This document shows positions 8,610 through 16,564 of a stretch of DNA of 64,000 nucleotides, piece by piece. The translations under genes were made by a program, and so were the position numbers. Each line of letters begins with the position of its first letter. Position 1 is the first letter of the stretch. The DNA lies in assembly GCF_024519315.1 (NCBI RefSeq), contig NZ_JANIIC010000015.1, forward strand, positions 62,001 through 126,000, given 5' to 3'. A model generated the notes under the pieces. That model was given only the letters and a program-made list of their open reading frames with translations. It did not search any database and had not been told where the DNA came from. This stretch comes from Streptomyces malaysiensis subsp. samsunensis (lineage in GTDB: Bacteria > Actinomycetota > Actinomycetes > Streptomycetales > Streptomycetaceae).

Positions 8610-8639
8610 GTCAACGTCCGGTCGGCGGTGAAGATTCCC
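8610..8639 (-). promoter_or_regulatory. Sigma-R-type promoter of rbpA
   Basis: On the minus strand GGGAAT (8639-8634) is followed by exactly 18 nt and GTTGAC (8615-8610). This fits the sigma-R consensus GGGAAT-N18-GTT. It points at rbpA, a known sigma-R target. Confidence 0.85.
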
Positions 8640-8807
8640 GTATTGGGACATGCGTCGCCCGTCGTGCCGCCCCGTTGTTCTACCCACAGGCGCCCGGTTT
8701 GTCACATCTGGCAGCAGATGTCACCCAGCGTTTCTGGTACTTTAGCGCGCAGTAACGGTCCGCCTGGTAGGCCAAGGGCGTACACTACCGCCCCGACCGC
8801 GTCAGCT

Positions 8808-9476
8808 CTAAATCAGGTCCCGGACCTGGGGCTCGACGGCGCCCTGTGCCACGATTCCGGACCCCGTCCCGGCGGGTGCGGGAATCGCGAAGACGCGCAG
8901 GAAGAGCTGCGACAGCGGCCCGATGGCCAGCGCGAACAGCACCGTGCCCACCCCCACCGACCCGCCCAGTGCGAAGCCGGTGGCCAGCACCGCCAGCTCG
9001 ATCCCGGTCCGCACCAGCCGGATCGACCACCCGGTGCGCTGGTGCAGCCCCGTCATCAGCCCGTCCCGTGGGCCCGGCCCGAACCGCGCCGAGATATAGA
9101 GCCCGGTGGCCACGCCGCACAGCACGATCGCGAAGAGCAGCAGCGGGATCCGCGCCGCCAGCGCCTCAGGCTGTGGTGTGAGCCACAACGTGGCGTCCAT
9201 CACGGGCCCGACCACCAGCACGTTCGACACCGTGCCAAGACCCGGCCGCTGGCGCAGCGGGATCCACAGCAGCAGCGCGGCGACCCCGACGGCGACCGTG
9301 ACCGTGCCGATCGACAGCGGGGTGTGCTCGGTCACGCCCTGGTGGAAGACGTCCCACGGGTCGAGGCCGAGGTTGGCGCGCAACTGGAGCCCCATGGACG
9401 CCCCGTAGAAGACGAGCCCCACATACAGCTGGACCAGACGGCGCGGAAGGCGACGGCGCGGACGGCGATCGGACAA
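8808..9476 (-). CDS. YczE/YitT-family integral membrane protein
   Basis: 222 residues with about five membrane helices. The family-typical start is LYVGLVFYGASMGLQLRANL followed by GLDPWDVFHQG, and the second-half repeat is ARFGPGPRDGLMTGL. The GLDPWDV and GPGPRDG halves mark an internal duplication. The start is TTG, chosen because AGGAG lies 6 nt upstream. It is divergent from a MocR-type regulator, and this family is often found next to and under control of such regulators (YczR type). The transported molecule is unknown. Confidence 0.82.
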   Translation of the reverse strand: MSDRRPRRRLPRRLVQLYVGLVFYGASMGLQLRANLGLDPWDVFHQGVTEHTPLSIGTVTVAVGVAALLLWIPLRQRPGLGTVSNVLVVGPVMDATLWLTPQPEALAARIPLLLFAIVLCGVATGLYISARFGPGPRDGLMTGLHQRTGWSIRLVRTGIELAVLATGFALGGSVGVGTVLFALAIGPLSQLFLRVFAIPAPAGTGSGIVAQGAVEPQVRDLI

Positions 9477-9572
9477 TGCGTGCTCCTGGTGTGAGTGGCC
9501 TGCGGCATGTCACTCTGTGGCCCGGAACCAGTCCAGTTCCACGGCCAATTCCCGAAAGGTGGACCGCTTTCG

Positions 9573-11096
9573 ATGAGTCCATGGACGTCCGCGGTCGGGG
9601 CACCCCAACTGGCCCGGCTGCTCGGGTCGCAGCACACCCGCGACGGCGTGGTCGCCGGGGCCGCGGCCTCGCTGACCGGGGGCCGCCGCGTGCCCGCCTA
9701 CCGCTCCCTCGCCGATGGCGTACGGCTGCTCATCCTGGAGGGCCGGGTCGCGGTCGCGGCACGCCTCCCCGCCGAGCGCGAGCTGGCCACGGCGCTCGCG
9801 GTCAGCCGCACCACCGTCGCCGCCGCCTACGAGGCGCTGCGCGGCGAGGGGTTCCTGGAGTCCCGGCGCGGCGCCGGGAGCTGGACCGCCATGCCCGCCG
9901 GAAGCCCGCTGCCCACCCGGGGGCTCGATCCGCTGCCGCCCGAGGCCGCCGCCTCCGTGATCGACCTCGGCTGCGCCGCGCTGCCCGCCCCCGAGCCATG
10001 GCTCACCCGCGCGATGCGCGGCGCCCTCGACGAACTGCCGCCCCACGCCCGCACCCACGGCGACTACCCCGCCGGGCTGCCCGCCCTGCGCCAGGCGCTC
10101 GCCGATCGCTACACCGCCCGTGGCATCCCGACCATGCCCGAGCAGATCATGGTCACCACCGGCGCCATGGGGGCCGTGGCCGCCACCTATCAGCTGATGG
10201 TCAGGCCCGGGGAGCGGGTCGCCGTGGAGTCGCCCAGTTACGCCAACATCCTCCAGCTGATGCGGGAGGCGGGCGCCCGGCTCGTCCCCGTGGCCATGGC
10301 CGACCGGCTCGCGGGCTGGGACATCCCGTCCTGGCGCCAGGTCCTCAGCGCCGCCTCACCCCGGCTGGCCTATGTCGTGGCCGACTTCCACAACCCCACC
10401 GGCGCCCTCGCCACCGAGGAGCAGCGCAGGCAGCTCGTCGAGGCGGCCCGCTCGGCCGGAACGATCCTGGTCGCCGACGAGACCATGGCCGAACTGCGGC
10501 TGGACGAGGAGGTGGAGCTGCCCCGCCCCGTCTGCGCCTTCGACCCGGCGGGCAGTACCGTGATCACGATCGGTTCGGCGAGCAAGTCGTTCTGGGCGGG
10601 TCTGCGCATCGGCTGGGTGCGCGCCGCGCCCGATGTCATCCGCAGCCTGGTCGCCGCCCGCGCCTACGCGGACCTGGGCACCCCCGTCATCGAACAGCTC
10701 GCCGTCGCCTGGCTGCTGAACACCGGGGGCTGGGAGCAGGCCGTCGAGGTGCGCCGCGACCTCGCGCGCAGCAACCGGAACGACCTCGTCGACGCCCTCC
10801 GGCGCCATCTGCCCGACTGGGAGTTCACCGTTCCGCACGGCGGGCTCATGCTCTGGGCCCGCACCGGCGGCCTCTCCGGCTCCCGTATCGCGGAGGCGGG
10901 CGCCCGGCTGGGGGTCCGGGTGCCGTCGGGGCCCCGCTTCGGGGTGGACGGCGCGTTCGAGGGGTACGTACGGCTTCCGTTCACCGTCGCGGGAGCGGTC
11001 GCCGACAAGGCCGCCACCCGGCTGGCCGCGGCCGCCGACCTGGTGGCCACGGGCGCCACGTTCGAGGCCGAGTCGCCCCGTACGTACGTGGCCTGA
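9573..11096 (+). CDS. MocR/GntR-type regulator with aminotransferase-like domain (YczR-like)
   Basis: 507 residues. A GntR winged helix (about residues 45-110) shows GRVAVAARLPAERELATAL and SRTTVAAAYEALRGEG. It is followed by a fold-type I aminotransferase domain (130-490) with the PLP lysine in GSASKSFWAGLR (Lys338). The GTG/ATG frame is open upstream to 9495, but the conserved sequence begins at MSPWTSAVGAPQLARLLG (ATG 9573). The leader carries GGAAC-N7-GTTCC (9524-9540), a possible operator. It is divergent from the YczE-like gene, which is probably its target. Confidence 0.85.
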   Translation: MSPWTSAVGAPQLARLLGSQHTRDGVVAGAAASLTGGRRVPAYRSLADGVRLLILEGRVAVAARLPAERELATALAVSRTTVAAAYEALRGEGFLESRRGAGSWTAMPAGSPLPTRGLDPLPPEAAASVIDLGCAALPAPEPWLTRAMRGALDELPPHARTHGDYPAGLPALRQALADRYTARGIPTMPEQIMVTTGAMGAVAATYQLMVRPGERVAVESPSYANILQLMREAGARLVPVAMADRLAGWDIPSWRQVLSAASPRLAYVVADFHNPTGALATEEQRRQLVEAARSAGTILVADETMAELRLDEEVELPRPVCAFDPAGSTVITIGSASKSFWAGLRIGWVRAAPDVIRSLVAARAYADLGTPVIEQLAVAWLLNTGGWEQAVEVRRDLARSNRNDLVDALRRHLPDWEFTVPHGGLMLWARTGGLSGSRIAEAGARLGVRVPSGPRFGVDGAFEGYVRLPFTVAGAVADKAATRLAAAADLVATGATFEAESPRTYVA

Positions 11097-11197
11097 CCGG
11101 CCGTCGCCGCTCGCCCCGATACGTCACCCCGGCGGGCCATCCCGGCGCACCCCCGGCGGTTCAACCGTGGCGCGGCATCCCGGCACGCCCCGGCCGC

Positions 11198-12829
11198 TCA
11201 CCCCCCGACGGGTGCCGGGGCCGCCGGCGCCGCGGGGTCCGGGGCGGGCAGCAGCCGGAGCACTGCCTGCCGCTCGGCCTCGCTGGCCGCCTCGTCGTAC
11301 GGATCGGGCGTGGCCGGCACCTGGAGGCGGTGCACCGGCCCCGCGCCCAGGCGGGCGTAGCCGCGGCCCGGTGGGACCTCGGGCGTCGGCGTGGTGTGCG
11401 GTGGCGCCCCGAGGACGGCCGCCACCCGCTCGGCCGAGACCGGGCCCAGCACCACCCGGGCCCGGGTGTGGCTCCGCACGGCCTCGCTCAGCGCCTCCGC
11501 GGCGTCCAGCTGATCGGCCACCACGACCCGTACGTTCGCCGCCCGTCCGTGCCGCAGCGGCACGGCCAGCAGCTCCTGCGGATCGGTGCGGCCGTCGGCC
11601 GCCGCGAGATGGCTCATCACCGACGGCCGGTCCAGCAGGATCCACAGCGGGCGCCGGATGTCCTCCGGCGGGGGATGCCGCAGCTGGCGGGCGCGGTTGG
11701 CGGCGATCAGCCGGCGCTCGGTCTCATGCCCCGCCCACTCCAGCGTGGCCAGCATTCCGGCCAGCCCGCACTCCACCGCCAGCACCCCCGTCCGTCCGCT
11801 CAGACACGCGTACTCGCCGGTGCCGCCGCCGTCCACCACCAGCACCTCGCCATGGGGCAGCGCCTGAAGCGCGATGGAGCGCAGCAGGGTCGTGGTGCCG
11901 CTTCCGGGCTCGCCGAGCGCGAGCAGATGCGGCTCGGTGGAGCGCGGGCCGGTGCGCCAGACCACCGGGGGCACGTCATGGGTCTCCGGTTCGTCCCCCG
12001 CCGCCTTCTCGAGGCCCACGCCCGGTGTTGTGCCGTCCGAGCTCTCCTCGCACGTCTCCGGAGCCGCCAGCACCGGCAGCGTCCGCTGCACCGACGACGG
12101 GTCGGTGAAGCCCAGCACCGTCTCGCCGGGCGTGGTGACGAAGCGCTGGGCGTGGATCGTGGTGGACAGGGCGGGGAGCACGGTGAGGGTGAGGCCGTTG
12201 GCCTCCTCGTCCCACTCGAACAGATATTCACGGCCGCGTCCCGACTTCGCGTACAGCAGTTGCTCGATCCGGGTGCGGGCCGCGGGCTCGCCGTCGGTGA
12301 AGTACGCGGGGTACTGGAGATGCAGCCGGGTGAGCCGTCCGCCCTCGTCGAAGGTGAAGGAGTCGAACGCCTTGGACCAGTCGCCGCCGTGGCTGTAGAG
12401 CGGGCTGGGGTCCTCGGCGGCGGAGAAGTACGGCACCAGGGCCTCGTAGAGCGTGCGCAGCCGCTCGGCACCGTCCGCGCCGGGCGTCCGCGGTTCGGCG
12501 GTGGCGCGCCCCCGTCCGGCCCAGCCCGCCGCGCCGATCAGGCTGATGGCCGCCGCCAGTGGGCCGTACGGCAGCAGGAAGAGAACGAAGCCGCAGGCGA
12601 CCACGAGGACGAACACCGGTCCGCGGCGGTCACCCGGCAGCTCCACCCATTTGCGCCGCCCGGCGGTGGCGAGCACGCGCAGCCCCCGGGAGAGCGCGAC
12701 CAGGGGGTGGAGCACATCGGCGACGCCGTCGGCCGCCGTGCGGGCGAACGCGCGGCCGCGGACGAGCGGGACGAGCGAGGAACCCGCGGTGCTGCCGAGG
12801 CGGAGGCGGGGGAGCGGTCTCCGGGCCAC
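11198..12829 (-). CDS. FtsK-like membrane-associated ATPase
   Basis: About 543 residues. Residues 35-100 hold two membrane segments (GPVFVLVVACGFVLFLLPYG, then LAAAISLIGAAGWAG). A middle region is followed by a P-loop, GEPGSGTTTLLRS, near residue 300. Walker B is probably PLWILLDRPSV, and there is a sensor-like VRVVVADQLDA. This resembles FtsK/SpoIIIE/Tra DNA-pumping ATPases, but the Walker B acid is Asp without the usual Glu, so activity is uncertain. The GTG start at 12829 follows the stop of the 65-residue membrane gene by 1 nt, so the two are coupled. Homologous plasmid genes (tra/spd) work in conjugal transfer; here the pair is chromosomal with no plasmid functions nearby. Confidence 0.7.
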   Translation of the reverse strand: MARRPLPRLRLGSTAGSSLVPLVRGRAFARTAADGVADVLHPLVALSRGLRVLATAGRRKWVELPGDRRGPVFVLVVACGFVLFLLPYGPLAAAISLIGAAGWAGRGRATAEPRTPGADGAERLRTLYEALVPYFSAAEDPSPLYSHGGDWSKAFDSFTFDEGGRLTRLHLQYPAYFTDGEPAARTRIEQLLYAKSGRGREYLFEWDEEANGLTLTVLPALSTTIHAQRFVTTPGETVLGFTDPSSVQRTLPVLAAPETCEESSDGTTPGVGLEKAAGDEPETHDVPPVVWRTGPRSTEPHLLALGEPGSGTTTLLRSIALQALPHGEVLVVDGGGTGEYACLSGRTGVLAVECGLAGMLATLEWAGHETERRLIAANRARQLRHPPPEDIRRPLWILLDRPSVMSHLAAADGRTDPQELLAVPLRHGRAANVRVVVADQLDAAEALSEAVRSHTRARVVLGPVSAERVAAVLGAPPHTTPTPEVPPGRGYARLGAGPVHRLQVPATPDPYDEAASEAERQAVLRLLPAPDPAAPAAPAPVGG

Positions 12830-12830
12830 G

Positions 12831-13028
12831 TCAGATCTTGATCCCACCCAGGAGACTGGCGAGGCTCGCGCCGCCCGCCTTGATGCTCGGAGCGATCGCG
12901 GTGGACGCGAGATAGAAGCCGAAGAGCGCGCAGATGATCGCGTGCGTTCCCTTCAGGCCGTCCTTGCGGAAGAAGATGAAGACGATGATGCCGAGCAGTA
13001 CGACGCCGGAAATGGACAGGATCATCAC
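12831..13028 (-). CDS. Small membrane protein paired with the FtsK-like ATPase
   Basis: 65 residues with two hydrophobic stretches (residues 3-20, VVLLGIIVFIFF, and 31-50, IICALFGFYLASTAIAPSI) joined by a basic loop. The start MMILSISG has a GGAGACC site upstream. Its stop is 1 nt from the GTG of the ATPase, so they form a two-gene unit. Short membrane proteins often accompany Tra/FtsK-type ATPases (Spd proteins), but no direct homology is visible. The function is unknown. Confidence 0.7.
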   Translation of the reverse strand: MMILSISGVVLLGIIVFIFFRKDGLKGTHAIICALFGFYLASTAIAPSIKAGGASLASLLGGIKI

Positions 13029-13223
13029 GGTCTCCTGGCTGATGGGGGACGGTCAGTCACCATGAGGGGTTCCAGGATCACAGCATGTATCCGCCGGGCG
13101 AAAGGTGCAATTGGGTGGATTATCGGTGTAATCATCACCATGGAGGCGTGGCGCTCCGAGCCGACCGCCGTCCTTAGGGTGGGTGATCACATACCCAGGT
13201 AGCGAAGCCGGAGGCGACAGGCC

Positions 13224-13646
13224 ATGACCGAATCGAACCCCGAGAGCGAGCCCGCACACGACCCGGAGGTGCTCCAGCTGGCGGCCAAGGTCTTCGACCT
13301 GGCCCGGCAGGGTGACACCGATACGCTCGCCGCCTATGTGGACGCGGGCGTCCCGGCCAACCTCACCAACGACAAGGGCGACTCCCTGCTCATGCTCGCG
13401 GCCTACTACGGCCATCCCGCGGCGGTGTCGGCCCTGTTGGAGCGCGGCGCCGACCCCAATCGGGTGAACGAACGGGGCCAGACGCCCATCGCCGGGGCCG
13501 CGTTCAAGGGTGAGGAGGAGGTGCTGAGGGTGCTGCTGGCCAAGGGTGCCGACCCTCGTGCCGGGTCGCCCTCGGCCGTCGAGACGGCGCGGATGTTCGG
13601 GCGGGAGGATCTGCTCGCGCTGTTCCGGGCCCCGGGTGCGGAGTAG
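13224..13646 (+). CDS. Ankyrin-repeat protein
   Basis: 140 residues with about three ankyrin repeats. These include DTDTLAAYVDAGVPANLTND, GDSLLMLAAYYGHPAAVSAL and GQTPIAGAAFKGEEEVLRVL. The repeat consensus (G-TPLx-A---G---v---LL--GAD) is clear from residue 30 to 125. There is no signal peptide, so it is probably a cytosolic protein-protein interaction module. The partner is not apparent: neighbours are the membrane/ATPase pair (divergent) and a ROK regulator downstream. Confidence 0.88.
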   Translation: MTESNPESEPAHDPEVLQLAAKVFDLARQGDTDTLAAYVDAGVPANLTNDKGDSLLMLAAYYGHPAAVSALLERGADPNRVNERGQTPIAGAAFKGEEEVLRVLLAKGADPRAGSPSAVETARMFGREDLLALFRAPGAE

Positions 13647-13672
13647 CGGGGTATTGGGACGGCAGTCCCCAT

Positions 13673-13704
13673 TGACCGTTCAAAAAGTGAAGCGCGAGAC
13701 TTCA
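13673..13704 (+). promoter_or_regulatory. Candidate promoter and dyad upstream of ROK regulator 1
   Basis: TTGACC at 13673-13678 is followed after 17 nt by GAGACT. A dyad, TGAAG-N7-CTTCA (13688-13704), overlaps the -10 region. The position suits autoregulation by the downstream ROK protein, though this is inferred. Confidence 0.4.
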
Positions 13705-13787
13705 TTCAGACCGTGAGTTAAGCGATGAAACCAGTCGGCGTCAAGAGCGGTCGCGTCAGGTAGGTTCGGGCAGGGGGAAGGAGCCCG

Positions 13788-15068
13788 ATGGGTCAGATGA
13801 ACCGACGGACCGTCCGCGACCTGCGGCGCGGCAACCGCTCGACGCTGCTGCGCCAGCTGTACTTCCAGGGCCCGGTGAGCCGTCAGGAACTGGGGACGCT
13901 CACCGGGCTCAGCTCGGGTTCGGTCAGCAATGTCGTCGGCGAACTGCTCGCCGACGGGCTGGTGGAGGAGGCCGGGTCCGTCGAGTCCGACGGCGGCCGC
14001 CCCCGTACGCTGCTGCGGGTCGCGCCGGGCAGCGGCCAGCTCATCGGGGTCGACGTCGGCGAGACCCATGTCCGCGTGGAGCTGTTCGACCTCACGCTGA
14101 CCGAACTGGCCAGGTGGGAGCATCCGCTGACGCCCGGAGGGCTGGAGCGGGAGCCGGAGCCGGTCGTCGGCCACATCCTGACCGGCCTCGACGCGGTGGT
14201 CGCCAAGAGCGGCGCGGAGCCCGGGAAGGTCGTCGGCGTCGGGGTCGGTGTCCCCGGCGTCGTCGAACAGGGGGACGAGGCGCTCGTCCACGGCCCGACC
14301 GCCGGCCGGGACGCGGTGCCGCTGGAGCGGCTGCTGCGCACCGGCACCGAACTGCCGCTGTTCATCGACAACGGCGCCACCGCGCAGGGCCAGGCCGAGA
14401 TGTGGTTCGGGGCGGGCCGCGGCGCGGACAACGCGGTGATCGCCTTGATCGGCTCCGGGGTCGGCGCCGCCATCGTGACGGCCGGGATGCCGTACCGCGG
14501 CGCGACCAGCAGCGCGGGGGAGTGGGGACATACGGTCGTCCAGGTCGGCGGGCGCGCCTGCCGGTGCGGCGCGGTCGGCTGTCTGGAGGCGTACGTCGGG
14601 GCGCAGGCGGTGCTCGACCGCTACGGGCGCCGGGCGGGCGGCGTGTACGGGGGCGCCGAGGAGGACGCGGCCGCCGCCGGTGCCGCCGCCGGTGCCGCCG
14701 CCGGTGTCGGTGCCTGTCTCGGTGCCGGTGAGGACCAGCAGGCCGCGTTCGCCGCGATCGTCGGGGCCGCCGGAACCGAGGCGTGGGCGCGCGAGGTGCT
14801 GGAGGAGACCGCCGCCTACCTCGGCGCCGGTATCGCCGATCTGATCAATCTCTTCAACCCGGAGCGGATCATCCTCGGCGGCTGGGCCGGGCTGCTCCTC
14901 GGCGGCCGGATGCTCCCCAGGATCCGGGCCGCCACCGCCGCGTACGCCCTGCACCGGCCGTACGCACAGACCGAGATCGGCCTTGCCGAACTGGGTCCCG
15001 ACGCGGTGGCGCTGGGCGCGGCCACGCTTCCGCTGGCGCACTTCCTCGCCACCGGCAGAGCCCGCTGA
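13788..15068 (+). CDS. ROK-family transcriptional regulator 1
   Basis: 426 residues. An N-terminal MarR-like helix-turn-helix (residues 15-80) shows NRSTLLRQLYFQGPVSRQEL and SGSVSNVVGELLADGLV. The ROK sugar-kinase-like domain follows (IGVDVGETHVRVELFD; GVGVGVPGVV; GSGVGAAIVT). The zinc signature is CRCGAVGCLEAY near residue 262. Ala-Gly repeats (AAAAGAAAGAAAGVG) interrupt the C-terminal part. Such repressors respond to sugars or sugar phosphates and control carbon-use genes. A GGGGGAAGGAG site precedes the ATG. A close paralogue follows 129 bp downstream. Confidence 0.9.
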   Translation: MGQMNRRTVRDLRRGNRSTLLRQLYFQGPVSRQELGTLTGLSSGSVSNVVGELLADGLVEEAGSVESDGGRPRTLLRVAPGSGQLIGVDVGETHVRVELFDLTLTELARWEHPLTPGGLEREPEPVVGHILTGLDAVVAKSGAEPGKVVGVGVGVPGVVEQGDEALVHGPTAGRDAVPLERLLRTGTELPLFIDNGATAQGQAEMWFGAGRGADNAVIALIGSGVGAAIVTAGMPYRGATSSAGEWGHTVVQVGGRACRCGAVGCLEAYVGAQAVLDRYGRRAGGVYGGAEEDAAAAGAAAGAAAGVGACLGAGEDQQAAFAAIVGAAGTEAWAREVLEETAAYLGAGIADLINLFNPERIILGGWAGLLLGGRMLPRIRAATAAYALHRPYAQTEIGLAELGPDAVALGAATLPLAHFLATGRAR

Positions 15069-15134
15069 GGGTTCGACTTCTGTCGGTTCAGGGGGAGTTG
15101 GGCCGGAGCCCGCCTCAAATTCTTTGATGCAAGA

Positions 15135-15153
15135 AGGTCCAGACCTATTGACA
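15135..15153 (+). promoter_or_regulatory. DasR-like (dre) box abutting a -35 element
   Basis: AGGTCCAGACCT (15135-15146) is a 12-bp palindrome-like match to the dre core TGGTCTAGACCA and to the TGGTCCAGACCT repeats known from Streptomyces chitinase promoters. It directly precedes a consensus -35 TTGACA (15148-15153). It sits 45 bp before the second ROK gene, which leads to the GH16 glucanase. Confidence 0.6.
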
Positions 15154-15197
15154 TGCATCGAACAGGGCTGGACATTGTGTCTCCCCGGAGGTGACCG

Positions 15198-16457
15198 ATG
15201 ACGGCCCAGGCGCAGGCAGCCCAGCCCTCGCTGCGCACCACCGTGCGCAATCCGCGGCGCGTCAGCCGCTCAGCACTGCTGTGGACGCTGTACCTCCGCG
15301 CTCCGCTCACCCGTCAGGAACTCGTCCGCCATACGGAGCTCAGCGCCACCACCGTGAACGCGGTCATCGGCGAACTGATCGCCGAAGGCGTCGTCACCGA
15401 GGTGGAACCGGACCCCGGCGCCGGGGTCCGGCGGACCCGGGCCCGCTTACGGCTGGTTCCCGAGCACCGGTACGTCATCGGCGTCGACATCGCCGATACC
15501 CGGGTGCGCGTCGGGCTGTTCGACCTCGCCCGCACCCAACGGGCCGGTGTCAGCTACCCGTTGCCCTCGGACGGGTACGACGCCCGGATCGTCGTCGGCC
15601 GTATCCTCACCGGCCTCGACGCCGTCGTCGAGGCGGCCGGCATCCCCCAGGGGCACATCGTCGGCATCGGCATCGGCGTGTCGGTCACCGGCTGGGACGC
15701 CGTCCCCCTGGAAGGGCTGCTGCGCACCGGTACCGCGCTGCCCCTGCACATCGACAGCGCCGCCGAGGCCATGGGCCGGGCCGAGATGTGGTTCGGCGCC
15801 GGACGCGGTGTCCAGCACGCCGTCGTGGCGCTCATCGGCTCCGGTGTCGGCGCGAGCGTCATCACCCACGGCGCCTCCTACCGGGGCGCCACCAACAGCG
15901 CGGGCCAGTGGGGCCACACCACCGTCCAGGCCGGGGGCCGCAGCTGCCGGTGCGGCGCCCGCGGCTGTCTGGAGGCGTACGTCGGCGCCGACGCGGTCCT
16001 GGAGCGCTTCCGCCAGGCCCGGCGCGGCCGCATAGCCCCCGGCGCGGACAAGGAGTCCGCGTTCGCCGCGCTGCTCGCGGCCGCCGACACCTCGACCGCC
16101 GCACAGCGCGTCCTGGAGGAGGCGGCGGTGTACCTGGGCGCCGGAATCGCCAACCTCGTCAATCTCTTCAACCCCCAGCGGATCATCCTCGGTGGCTGGG
16201 CCGGGCTGCTGTTCGGCGCCCGTATGCTGCCCCGGATCCGCGAGACGGTCGCCGCGCAGGCGCTGCGCCGGCCGTACGCCCACACCGACATCGGGCTGTG
16301 CGGGCTCGGCCCCCACGCCGTGGCGCTCGGCGCCGCCGCCCTGCCCGTCCGCCACTTCCTCACCGAGGGCGCGCAGCGTGCCGCCCGCCGCCCGGCCACC
16401 ACCCCCCGAGGAGCGCGGACGCGCGCCGCCCCTACCACCCGTATGCCGGTGCCCTAG
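15198..16457 (+). CDS. ROK-family transcriptional regulator 2
   Basis: 419 residues and clearly paralogous to the preceding ROK protein. It has a helix-turn-helix (LLWTLYLRAPLTRQELVRHT; TTVNAVIGELIAEGVV) and a ROK domain with IGVDIADTRVRVGLFD and GSGVGASVIT. The zinc motif is CRCGARGCLEAY. Compared with ROK 1, about a dozen residues after GIGIGVS are missing, where the Pro-Gly loop of the sugar site normally lies. The product may therefore respond to a different ligand or none. The C-terminus is a Pro/Arg/Thr-rich tail. It is probably transcribed from the TTGACA promoter with the dre-like box, and the GH16 gene follows 107 bp downstream. Confidence 0.88.
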   Translation: MTAQAQAAQPSLRTTVRNPRRVSRSALLWTLYLRAPLTRQELVRHTELSATTVNAVIGELIAEGVVTEVEPDPGAGVRRTRARLRLVPEHRYVIGVDIADTRVRVGLFDLARTQRAGVSYPLPSDGYDARIVVGRILTGLDAVVEAAGIPQGHIVGIGIGVSVTGWDAVPLEGLLRTGTALPLHIDSAAEAMGRAEMWFGAGRGVQHAVVALIGSGVGASVITHGASYRGATNSAGQWGHTTVQAGGRSCRCGARGCLEAYVGADAVLERFRQARRGRIAPGADKESAFAALLAAADTSTAAQRVLEEAAVYLGAGIANLVNLFNPQRIILGGWAGLLFGARMLPRIRETVAAQALRRPYAHTDIGLCGLGPHAVALGAAALPVRHFLTEGAQRAARRPATTPRGARTRAAPTTRMPVP

Positions 16458-16564
16458 CACCCGTGGACCCCGGCCGCGGCCAGCTGCCGGAGCCCCACCT
16501 TCCCCCCCCACCGGACCGGCACCCAGCCGGTCCCATCCCCCACACAGGAAGGCACCACCGTTCG

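Noticed and set aside
7820..8755. Plus-strand frame over the 29-bp repeats and rbpA
   Set aside because: The repeat period of 29 is not a multiple of 3, the frame passes through a terminator, and it is antisense to rbpA.
9476..12841. 1121-codon plus-strand frame across MocR and the FtsK-like gene
   Set aside because: Arg/Pro/Gly-rich, out of frame with MocR and antisense to the ATPase; no family match.
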